From: Durusdinium trenchii
Lineage: Eukaryota; Sar; Dinophyceae; Suessiales; Symbiodiniaceae
Assembly: GCA_963970005.1 (NCBI GenBank)
Contig: CAXAMN010006668.1
Span: 1,516,551-1,580,550, forward strand
Reading direction: 5' to 3'
DNA: 64,000 bases
Below are positions 12,148 through 20,824 of this stretch, in pieces. The notes under the pieces are model-generated. The model had not been told where the DNA came from. It ran no database searches and was given only the letters and a program-made list of their open reading frames with translations. Each line of letters starts with the position of its first letter. The first letter of the stretch is position 1. The position numbers and the translations under genes were made by a program.

Positions 12148-12228
12148 CTCTTCATCAGCGGTTTGATTGTGGCGAACGCCGTCGTCATCGGCATGGAAAC
12201 CGACAACAAAGATGATGAGCTTTGGTCG
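12148..12228 (+). CDS. Voltage-gated cation channel, S1 exon
   Basis: Encodes LFISGLIVANAVVIGMETDN followed by KDDELWS. A hydrophobic helix with the S1 asparagine and the G-x-E-T-D ending is a common form of S1 in NaV/CaV-type and related protist cation channels. The exon is 81 bp in phase 0, with a CTCAG acceptor (here followed by C) and a GT donor at 12229. In the protein it follows the exon at 11654. Seen: hydrophobicity, motif and splice phase. Inferred: membership of the same gene as S2-S4. Confidence 0.7.
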
Positions 12229-13044
12229 GTCACTGGGCCCAGAAGGAGTCACACACCTGTGATGTGTGGCAGGCTCTTAGTCCAAGCTTCCATGTACATG
12301 ACGGTGTTGATTGCCGGCTTGGGAGAGGTTTGGAGACCATGATCAAGTCCGGAGACAGTGAGACCCCAGTTCCACGATCGAAAGGGTCCCTATAGGGTTT
12401 CAGACAATCCTCACTTGTTCTAGAATACAGCTGCCTTGTACCATCTTATAACCTTGTCTCCCATAGAAGGCCTTGTACATTGAGTTGGTTGAGTTTGAAA
12501 GATGATAACCACGGATGGGAGGGTTGGAGGACTGGCATGGATGGAGGATTGTCAGATTTCCCATTCGGAGCGAAGAGCGAACTGTCAGGGAGCCCATGAG
12601 ATCAGATGGCAGAAAGAACGCCACACACTTGGTCCAGAGGCAGAGACGTTTGTTCATATTCCTAGGGATCCAAAGACCTTCTCAGAAGGTACGTTGGCAC
12701 CTACATATTTCAGTGTCGAACACAAGGTGGCAGTGGATCCATAAAGTATGAACCTTCCACAAATCAAGGGGCCACATTTAGACGATCGCCATGCAGATCA
12801 GTGACCCAGATACCGAGTGAAGCAAATCTGCTTGACCAACCCATCAGCCCCCGCCCTTTCGTATGTTCCCTGATGTTCCCGCTCTTGGTATGCCACTCGC
12901 GAGTATGTCAGAAACAATGTGAGGAACATGGACAATATTCATCAAACTTACATGTCACGAAAAATTACACGTTCCACTACTTTTAGTGGGCAGCAGTCAT
13001 AGCTATGACTCACTAGCCATGACCATCCATGACCTGACGCTGAG

Positions 13045-13151
13045 ATTTTGGAATTTGTCTTCTTGGGCATCTTCACCGTGGAGCTGATCCTTCGCCTGAT
13101 CGTTTCAGGGCCCAAGAAGTTCTTCAGCTACACGACCGAAGACTTCAGCTG
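13045..13151 (+). CDS. Voltage-gated cation channel, S2 exon
   Basis: Encodes ILEFVFLGIFTVELILRLIV then SGPKKFFSYTTEDFSW. The F-x2-E-x3-R pattern (IFTVELILRL) is the diagnostic S2 charge-transfer motif of voltage-gated cation channels. It starts in phase 0 and stops after the first two bases of a tryptophan codon at a GA donor (13152-13153). The next exon supplies the third base and gives the conserved W-N-x-F-D junction before S3. The acceptor is pyrimidine-poor. Confidence 0.8.
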
Positions 13152-13977
13152 GACCGGAGCCGAGCGGAGCAGAGCCAAACGGAGCAGATGAAACACTGGG
13201 CCCACGCGTCTCTTTTGGTCAAGTGTCTTTTGGTGCCCATCTAGACCCAAATTGGATCCGACAAAGTCTTCTGTGTTAAGTGTTTCTTTACCAAGTCGTC
13301 TTTGCTTTAAACACGAGTTGTCAATATGGCGTTAGATATTTGGGGGATCTCGATGTGGGTCTCTTCTCGATGTGGGTCTCTTCACACTCTGAAGGCAAGA
13401 TTCATCGCTTGCATGCACTGGGATCGACCGTTTTGGGAATTTGTGGGTATTGGTGGTTGTTTTGGCAACCTGGTATGTGTTTGCTGCACAGCCCCCACAA
13501 ACAAAAGCTTTTGAAAGCTCTGGGAGTAGCCAACCAACGAGGGCCAATCTGGCTTCAGATGTGTTTCCGAGCGTGTTCGCAGATGCTGCTATGGGATGAT
13601 AGATCAGTCCGAACATCGCGAACTGGTCACATTCTGTGTTAAGGTGTGTTTTCGGACATTTGCATGTTGCCTGTCTTGAGTCTCAACATGTCTGAAGAGA
13701 AACAAACCGGATCATCTAACCTGGTGAACGTACGACCTATAACTGAGTGCTGAGTAGGGACTGAGTGGCCGCTGGTTCCGATATGGATCGGACCGAGTTT
13801 CGACACGCCACCAGTGAGAACTCCTTTCAGTCGGGCCGTTTGAACAAGAATGTCAAGCATATAGGGTATTAAACCATATAGGGAGACCTCCCAGGCGTTC
13901 CGCCTGGAAGGTTCCGGCCATGGTGACCAGTCGACCCAGCCGGCTTGTGGGCGCCTCGAAACCCGCGCGAGTGCGAG

Positions 13978-14056
13978 GAACCTCTTCGACTTCTGTGTTG
14001 TCTTTGCCGGTTGCTTGGACGTGATGTCCAACATGTCACCCGTTCGACACGAGAAG
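13978..14056 (+). CDS. Voltage-gated cation channel, S3 exon
   Basis: Starts at a GCGAG|G acceptor; its first base completes the Trp codon of the S2 exon. It then reads NLFDFCVVFAGCLDVMSNMS and a short basic linker. The N-x-F-D aspartate and the hydrophobic run ending in D-V are typical of S3. It ends in phase 0 at AAG with a GC donor at 14057-14058 and joins in phase to the S4 exon. Confidence 0.8.
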
Positions 14057-14598
14057 GCGCCGCGGGAAGCTGGAAGCTGGAAGGAACCGGGTGCGTTCCG
14101 TGGCCGGGTTTGGGGGAAGATGTCTGAACAGCTTGAAGGACTTCATTTGTGGGAATGGGATGTCATATGGTTAGTTGAGTCCTGCAGGTTTTTGTTTTAA
14201 TAACCCTCTTGAGGTTGGACCAAGCTAGCGATTTTCACCCATGCAGTGGACTCAGTGGATGCAGTACGTAAATTAGCTCTGCAAAACTGAAGGAGTGAGT
14301 CAGAGGGTGCAAGCTACCGAGCCTTGGACAGCTTTAGCCACTTCCAAAAGGTGAGTATACACTCCTTGTTCAAGAACTCTGTTTCTTTTTTGTGAAGTCA
14401 TTTCACTGGAAGCTTCCAGTGATGCCGACCAAGCCAGCCACACATTTTGCACTTTAAGTTTTCTGTACAATCTGAGCTCCTTTTGGACATGATCTAAGAA
14501 CCGCAGCGGAAGTGTCCGACGCAGCTCGGCCGACTAGCCCACCCACCTGCCACACCCAATTTCAACCAAATCCTCCTGCACCACGACTTCCTGCGCAG

Positions 14599-14688
14599 GG
14601 TAGCTTCATGACCTTCCTGCGCATCGTGCGGCTTCTTCGCGTGATGCGGATGATCCGCCTCTTGCGCTTCCTTCGGGCCGCCCGGAGG
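14599..14688 (+). CDS. Voltage-gated cation channel, S4 voltage-sensor exon
   Basis: Begins after CTGCGCAG|G. Thirty codons in phase 0 read GSFMTF then RIVRLLRVMRMIRLLRFLR and AARR. Arginine recurs at every third position at least seven times, the hallmark of an S4 voltage sensor with a full gating-charge set. A GC donor at 14689 is likely. The following S4-S5 linker and S5 exons were not found. The S1 and S4 sequences favour a NaV/CaV-type or bacterial-like single-domain cation channel over a proton channel (Hv1), whose S4 has three arginines. Confidence 0.85.
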
Positions 14689-14834
14689 GCAGTCCGCGAC
14701 GTTCGGGGTTCCGCCGAGTTCCGCGACACGCCACGTTCGAGAATGGGGGGTGTTCAGCTTTGTCCTGGGGTTTGGCCATTCTGTTTCAGAAGTGGAAGGC
14801 AAAGGAAGGGCAGTGTCAAGAGTGGTAGTTTGCC

Positions 14835-14866
<32 letters not shown>
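14835..14866 (+). repeat. (TTG)n microsatellite
   Basis: Ten TTG units in the intron after the S4 exon. They make spurious polyvaline and polyasparagine ORFs on the two strands. Confidence 0.95.
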
Positions 14867-14867
<1 letters not shown>

Positions 14868-14889
14868 GATTTAAGGTACCGACTTGTAA

Positions 14890-15580
14890 GTGGACATCTT
14901 TCATTCTGTGGAGCAATCCCAAATTTGCCAGAGGCAAAGTTATAACCATGTTAATTGTTGTTGTATTTTCTATATGGTTTGTTTGGGTTCAATTTCCCTA
15001 ACAGGACACATCCATGCGAATCAGTTGTTTCTTGTGAGGCAAGAACGGAGAGGTTTCCTTTGGTTGACATGCTTTGACAAGAGTCAGATGAGTCACATGG
15101 CTCTGGGTCAAAACCCCAGGCACCCTGGTTGACCCCGGGTCAAATGAACAGATCCCTTTATAAGGGATGTCCACCTCATGGTTTCGTGGGGGAGGTGCCA
15201 TGGCACACAGTCAAGCTCTGGAAGTCCGCGTCTGAGGACTTCCATGTTTTGACCTTTGGCTTTGCTGCCGCGGCCGTGGCCATCCGCCCGAGCCCGAGCT
15301 TGCGGAACGCACCAGATGACGGGTGGGGAGGTTGGAGTTTGCTAAACGCCAGAGGTGGTGTGACATGGTTGGACATGATAGATGGTACAACTATCACCCA
15401 GAGGTGGTAGTTGACCCGGAACTTGGGCACAGGTTGAAAGCGCAGGCAGTAGACGCGTTAGTTTGGTGATGCCATTGTGCTTTTCTCGTGGCTAAATTTG
15501 TCAATTGAGGGGAGATACCTAGAACCTTGAATAATCCCCTAGTGTGCGAACTATGTTGCCTGATGGAAGTAGCACTGATG
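14890..15580. other. No supported gene between S4 exon and PPR gene
   Basis: A GC-rich patch near 15180-15330 is open in several frames on both strands but shows no S5-like helix or other domain. Confidence 0.4.
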
Positions 15581-15592
15581 TCTCTTTTTTAG
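15581..15592 (+). promoter_or_regulatory. Candidate spliced-leader acceptor of the PPR gene
   Basis: A TCTCTTTTTT tract is followed by AG at 15591-15592, 75 bp before the PPR start codon. Dinoflagellate mRNAs receive a 22-nt leader by trans-splicing at such sites (established). This particular site is inferred. Confidence 0.4.
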
Positions 15593-15666
15593 TTGGATTG
15601 GAATTGGATCGGTAATTTTGTGTTTCACTCGGGGGGGGACAACTGGAGATCATTTCACTGTCTTGC

Positions 15667-18429
15667 ATGAGCTGGCGCTTGTTTTCGCCCCACAACGCGG
15701 GCATCCATGTGCCATGCGGCCCAAAACCCCTACGATCGCGATCGTCTCGTCCGCGGCTATCGCGCCTGGTCGCGATCGCTTCCGCGTCGCGACTTCGAAG
15801 GACCCGGCAGGTCGGCATGGAAGACCTGAAAGATGCCACACAACGGATCGTCCACTATGGACGTTCTGGGCGTTGGCCTCACGTGCTTGCCGTGTTTCAC
15901 CAACTGGGCCACCGAAACGCCGAGCCGGATGTGAAGTGCTGCAATGCGGTTCTGTCCGGCTGTCGCGACTGGTCGAAAGCTGTGGCGGTCCTCCAAGAGG
16001 CGACCCAAATGCGCCTGAAACGCGATGCGGTGACTTTAGCTTCCTTGTTGCGAGGGCGTCAAGGAGAATGGGAGAAGAGTTTTAGCACTTTGTCAGAAGC
16101 CGCAAAGTCTGAAGTCTCTTTGGATGCAGTATTCTACATGAACATTTTGGCATCATGCAGCACCGCTCGACGCTGGAAAGAGAGTGCCCATTTGCTCCGG
16201 CATTTGGGCATCAAGCGCCACAGGTACGATCAGCAACACTGCAATTCGGTGATGGCCTCGTGTGATGGGCGCTGGGAGTTGACGTGTCATTTGCTGAAGG
16301 TGGAGCAGCAACGATCGTTGCAGGTGGATGTGATTGCCGTGAATTCCGCCATCCATGCTTGTGCCGCGGATCATGACGGACACGCCTGGGAACAGGGTGT
16401 GATGATCTTGTTGGGGACTGCTGAAATGCGCGTAAGCCCTGACATCATCAGCTTCAATACTGCTATGTCTGCATGTGCACACTGCCAGCCGCAGCTGGTG
16501 CTGCTTCTTCTACGCCGTCTTTGCCGCCATCGGTGTCGACCGGATGTCGTAACCTGTAGCTCGCTGATAGCTGCTTGCTCGAGATCCAGCCTTGGGCACC
16601 AGTCGATGAAGCTAATGAAGAGCATGCGGAAGAGGAGCATTGAAATCAACACATACACTTATGCCACCGCGATTTCTGCTTGTACTGACTGGCAGCAAGC
16701 TGCAGATCTAGTGGTAGATGTGAGGGCAAGGGCTTTGCCATTGGCGGAGCCTGTGATGGTTTCGAGTATCAGTACATGTGAGGGCTGCTGGCAACATGCC
16801 CTGCAGCTGCCGGGAATGGCTATTCAAGGCATGCTGGAACAGCAACTTGCCCTGGCGTTGAACGCAGCGATGACAGTGGCAGGAGCCAGAAACATGTGGC
16901 AGATATCTTTGCATATTTTGGAGTCCACGCAAAACCATTGGCTTCGTCCTGATGTTGTCAGATGCAATGCTGCCATTGGAAGCTGCAGCAGAAGCTCAGA
17001 ATGGAACACGGCACTCCAGATGTTTGCACAAATGAAAGGCCTGACAAACGTTGTGTCCAAAATTTCAGCATTGTTGGCATGTGGTCATGGAGGACATTGG
17101 CAAGGAGCACTGTGGTTGCTGTTTGGTGATAGGTTGAATGAGGTCGCTGAAGCTTCTACGGCCTTTTTCACAGCGGCCAATGCCTGCGCAGATGCTGGTG
17201 AATGGCAGCGGGCTTTGGAGGTCGTGAATGCCATGCTCTCGCAAGGTCCTTCAGCACGGTCAACAGAGACGATGAATGTCGCTATGAGTGCATGTGAGAA
17301 GGCGACCCAATGGGAACGCACGCTCGAATTGTTGCAGTGCCTTTGTGAAGTTGCACTGTCCCCAAGCCAGACATCAGTGAATGTGGTGCTCAGTGCTTGT
17401 GATAAGGCCGGGAAGTGGCAGCAAGCATTGGTTTTACTGTCCATGCTTGACAGCAGAGGTGGAGATCATCCATTGTCCGGACTTCAGATGAACGTTGTCG
17501 GCTACAGCACGGCAGCCAATGCTTGTGGCAGGGCCAAGTGCTGGCAGAACACATCAAACCTACTGTGTAAGATGCAGGCTTCAATGCTAAGATTGGATGG
17601 ATATTCCCTCAATGCCTTGGTCAATGCTTTTGCTCGAGCTTCTCTATGGGCTCGGGCGATTGGTCCATTGACAAGTTCACATGCAGACAGCATTGCTTTC
17701 AACTCGGCGCTTTGCTCCATGAGTACTGGAAAAGTGTGGACACGTGCTTTGGCCACGCAGCAATCCATGGTGCAAGCGGCGCTGGTGGCAGATGTCGTGT
17801 CCTTCGGTTCCAGTATCACAGCATGTGAGAATTCACATCGCTGGCTTTGGGCCATCAGACTGTTTTCACAGATGCAGTTCGCAGGTCTCAAACCAGGATT
17901 GATCACATGTAGTGCGGCTGCAAGCGCACTTGAGAAGTGCGGGATTTGGAATGGTGCTGGGAATTTGTTGTCGCAGATGTTTTTGTGGGAGGTTCAGCCA
18001 AGTGCCACCACAATAAATGCAGTGATTGCAGCCAGTGAGCGCGTCAGCCAATGGCTCCAAGCACTGGGTTTTCTCTCAGCCATGCCCTTGAGGTTCTTGT
18101 CGGCAGACTTGATCTCTGTGAACTCTGTTGTGACAGCCTGTGAAAGGCAGCCCATGGTGGATTCTTCCTTGCAAGCTCTTTTGGCGGATTGTTCAGCATC
18201 TTTGGAGTGCTTCCTGAAAGAACGCATCAGAAGACCAATTGGGGTTTCTAGCAAAAAAGGGGCCGGGACGCCCAGGGACACCATGGTGTCACCCTTTGCC
18301 ATGCAGGAAGTTGGAATCTCGGCCCCAGGTCACGGAGTCACCAGGCCGGTCGCGACGACCGTGGCCACCGGTTTTCCTCGCAGCGACCGGACCGCCATGT
18401 TCCGAACATGTCCCACTGGATACGCTTGA
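15667..18429 (+). CDS. Pentatricopeptide repeat (PPR) protein, organellar
   Basis: An uninterrupted 920-codon ORF. From about residue 75 onward it consists of tandem units of about 35 residues built on the PPR helix-turn-helix plan, with the recurring dinoflagellate form of N-A-x-(I/M)-S/A-A-C-x-x-x-x-x-W-x-x-A-L followed by x-L-L-x-x-M. Examples: SFNTAMSACAHCQPQ, TMNVAMSACEKATQWERTLE, SVNVVLSACDKAGKWQQALV. I estimate 18-22 repeats. The first 50 residues are rich in Arg/Ser and poor in acids (PLRSRSSRPRLSRLVAIASA), like a mitochondrial or plastid presequence; Met51 (MEDLKD) is an alternative start. PPR proteins bind organellar RNA one base per repeat and act in processing, editing or translation (established); the target here is unknown. 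No introns are seen, in contrast to its neighbours, so it may be an old retrocopy. It lies between the S4 exon and a candidate pore exon of the channel, on the same strand. The last 50 residues are low-complexity and may not be translated as shown. Confidence 0.9.
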   Translation: MSWRLFSPHNAGIHVPCGPKPLRSRSSRPRLSRLVAIASASRLRRTRQVGMEDLKDATQRIVHYGRSGRWPHVLAVFHQLGHRNAEPDVKCCNAVLSGCRDWSKAVAVLQEATQMRLKRDAVTLASLLRGRQGEWEKSFSTLSEAAKSEVSLDAVFYMNILASCSTARRWKESAHLLRHLGIKRHRYDQQHCNSVMASCDGRWELTCHLLKVEQQRSLQVDVIAVNSAIHACAADHDGHAWEQGVMILLGTAEMRVSPDIISFNTAMSACAHCQPQLVLLLLRRLCRHRCRPDVVTCSSLIAACSRSSLGHQSMKLMKSMRKRSIEINTYTYATAISACTDWQQAADLVVDVRARALPLAEPVMVSSISTCEGCWQHALQLPGMAIQGMLEQQLALALNAAMTVAGARNMWQISLHILESTQNHWLRPDVVRCNAAIGSCSRSSEWNTALQMFAQMKGLTNVVSKISALLACGHGGHWQGALWLLFGDRLNEVAEASTAFFTAANACADAGEWQRALEVVNAMLSQGPSARSTETMNVAMSACEKATQWERTLELLQCLCEVALSPSQTSVNVVLSACDKAGKWQQALVLLSMLDSRGGDHPLSGLQMNVVGYSTAANACGRAKCWQNTSNLLCKMQASMLRLDGYSLNALVNAFARASLWARAIGPLTSSHADSIAFNSALCSMSTGKVWTRALATQQSMVQAALVADVVSFGSSITACENSHRWLWAIRLFSQMQFAGLKPGLITCSAAASALEKCGIWNGAGNLLSQMFLWEVQPSATTINAVIAASERVSQWLQALGFLSAMPLRFLSADLISVNSVVTACERQPMVDSSLQALLADCSASLECFLKERIRRPIGVSSKKGAGTPRDTMVSPFAMQEVGISAPGHGVTRPVATTVATGFPRSDRTAMFRTCPTGYA

Positions 18430-19810
18430 CGGGGTTTGAACGAGTTCACTTGACAGGTGCGAGTTCAAAGGTTTGGAATAGAACGGTTTTCGGGGGGGAA
18501 TGTGAATCTGCCACCCAAAGAAAAAGCCTCATTGGATTCATGAACCTAGAGGATGAACTTGCCTTTCATGCATCCAATTATCCAATGCCAATACCCAAAC
18601 TCTCCATGTGTAGTGATGATTTACAGTACCTATATTGGGGCATTGGGCTGAAGAGTCTTCTGGTTGGGGAATCCCCTATATTTAAATAGATGTGAAGGGC
18701 ACTCAGTTGTGATTCTCATGCCCTTCTGACAGTGGGGTTTCTCTCAGCATACGGACATATCTTTATTTCAATAAGAAACAACTGACTTCACACACGCTTG
18801 ATTATAGTTATTCACATTCAAGTGATTGTAGTTGGCTTGTTGCACAGGAGGACCAATGGCCCTCACCTTCAGCCCAAGTTGGCTTTGCCCCACAGATTGA
18901 TATGCTGACTTGAAGTGGGTAGACTTAGACTGAGCTGCTTCCTTTGTCACATGTTCTAAAAGGCGTTGTTAGCACCAGCCTGACACGAGTACCGAAGAAC
19001 CAAGACACATCATGACCTGTGAGCTCTGGAGGAAAATTGACCATCCTACCACACACAAAGATCAATAATTGCAATGATCTATCCCCATCAACTGCCGCAT
19101 CGATCCAGCGAGCGCCTCCTAGTCCTTCCCCATAGGGGGGGCACTGGAGGTTTGGGATTTACAGAGAGAGAGAGAGAGTCATGTAACGAACATTGCAATG
19201 ACACACAAACTGCAAGGTAAACCGGTCTATTCACAGGTTTTCCCCCAAGCGAATTAGCAGCGGCGACATAGATGTGTCGAGTTAAAGAATAACGAATTTG
19301 CTTAGTGAAGGCAGGCACCTAATTTATGTTCCGAGCGATATTTCAAGAATGCTTTTTCTGGCTCAAATACATTTCCGGACCTTTTGGTATAGATTATGGC
19401 GTTTACGAAAATCTGGTTCTGTTTCGGCAGGCATTCAAAGGAAGTAGTGTGGTTTCAGATCGGACAAACTGGGAGACGAACGTTCAGTGGGTATGGTTGT
19501 CCTGGTAGCGAGGAATAGTTTGTAAGAAATTGCAGCACCGGACCGGCGAATGGTATAGTGGGACGAGAGGCCATTCCACCCACTGAGCTTCTGGGAAATC
19601 CTAGCCTTACAAGCGATGATGCGCATGATTTCTTGTATCGCGGAAAAAGTTTACATTGTAAAACATGTTCCAGATATCTGACGACAACCCTGAAGGTTGC
19701 AGCTTGATGGCCTAAAGATCTAGCTTCCGGTGGTTGAATCTGTGCTTCTGGCGAACTAAATGCATAGGGTTTCAGTGCTTGTTCTTTCTGATCATGGATC
19801 CAAAGGGGAA
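18430..19810. other. No supported gene
   Basis: Short ORFs only. There is an AG-rich (GA)n run at about 19161-19176. No S5-like helix or coiled coil is visible. Confidence 0.4.
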
Positions 19811-19988
19811 CCCGTGTAAATGACAATGCATCCTGCCCAAATCGCCACGCCCCAAATCAGCAGCATGAGCAAGCTCACGATCCTCAGGGAATTGCTCCGT
19901 ATTGATGCTGGCTGCGATTTATGTGCCGCTCCCAGCTCTGGGTCGCCAAGCCGGGAAACTGCCTCGGCGAAGACGATGCTGGCTCGTC
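19811..19988 (-). CDS. Candidate membrane-protein exon, minus strand
   Basis: Read on the minus strand from a GTGAAG|G acceptor: ASIVFAEAVSRLGDPELGAA, a serine/basic linker, then a clear transmembrane helix with two tryptophans (IVSLLMLLIWGVAIWAGCIV), ending before a GT donor. A plus-strand frame over the same bases also has plausible boundaries but lacks such a feature. The protein is unknown. It may share a gene with the island at 20172-20224. Confidence 0.35.
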
Positions 19989-20171
19989 CTTCACAGGTGT
20001 TTTGTTCTTTCTTCCTTTGAACCCCTTTAACTTTGGCAGGGTGTTCCACTCTAATTGAAGTTTTGGAACTTATCTCATCTGATCTCTCTCAACATTCTTA
20101 GCTGACTTTGCTTGCCATGGGACTCTTGTCTAACCGCCCTTCCAGTTCATGAAAGTGTGCCATACTTCCAC

Positions 20172-20224
20172 CGTGTCGACACCGTCTGAAGACGTGACCC
20201 GTGGACCGAGGTGTCATCGATCAC
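20172..20224 (-). CDS. Candidate small exon, minus strand
   Basis: Minus strand: after a CACGCAG|G acceptor the frame reads VIDDTSVHGSRLQTVST, ending at a GT donor. The codons are GC-rich at third positions. The plus strand can also be read, so strand is uncertain. No domain. Confidence 0.22.
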
Positions 20225-20356
20225 CTGCGTGCGCGTCATCATCCCGTTCATGAAAGACAGTGATCATGAGAATCAGGACTGACGAGATCGATGCAGTGGG
20301 TTTTATTTGGTGTTTATCTTACTACATATTACTACATATTATATGCGTTGCTTGGA

Positions 20357-20448
20357 ATTGCGAAGGGCGAATGGGGTCGATTCGGCGATGTTCTCAGAGA
20401 ATATTGCGAAGTGCGAATGGGGTCGATTCGGCGATGTTCTCAGAGAAT
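20357..20448. repeat. 46-bp tandem duplication
   Basis: Two adjacent 46-bp units (20357-20402 and 20403-20448) starting ATTGCGAAG and ending CTCAGAGAAT differ at one base. This is a recent local duplication in non-coding DNA. Confidence 0.95.
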
Positions 20449-20783
20449 CAGCACTCAAGACAGTGACTGAGATTTGTGGGTGAACTTGGATCAGACTTGT
20501 GCGGGTGTTGCCCCAAATTGCCTGGACATGGTTTGCATAGCTGGCATGGCTGGTACATGCGAAGCTTTAAGACACAAAGCACAATGTTTCGTGGAGCGAG
20601 TCCCAAGTGTACAGTGTTTTCCCAGCGTCTCTTTTTGAGCTTTTGGAAGCAAGTGACCTTTCCTCGTTTCCCGAACCGTTGGCTTTTTTCTGCGTACTTT
20701 CCATTTGCAGGTGAAGTAACACGCGAAACTTCACTCCGGTTCCGGGTTTTTCCCGGCAGCAAAACCAGTGCCCAAATGACCAG

Positions 20784-20818
20784 GAGTTTTTGGAGACACA
20801 CTTTGGATCCTTGCGGAA
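20784..20818 (+). CDS. Candidate pore-loop exon of the voltage-gated channel
   Basis: A 35-bp exon between ATGACCAG|G and a GT donor (GTGCCT) reads EFLETHFGSLR. Protist and animal voltage-gated cation channels often carry F-G-(S/T)-L-x-(R/K) at the start of the pore helix, just before the selectivity filter. If this is right, the channel gene continues past the PPR gene. The filter exon itself was not found, and the short length keeps confidence modest. Confidence 0.35.
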
Positions 20819-20824
20819 GTGCCT

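Noticed and set aside
12148-14688. Voltage-gated proton channel (Hv1) as identity of the S1-S4 exons
   Set aside because: S4 has at least seven arginines at regular three-residue spacing and S1 has the N...G-x-E-T-D form of cation channels. Not fully excluded, because S5-S6 were not found.
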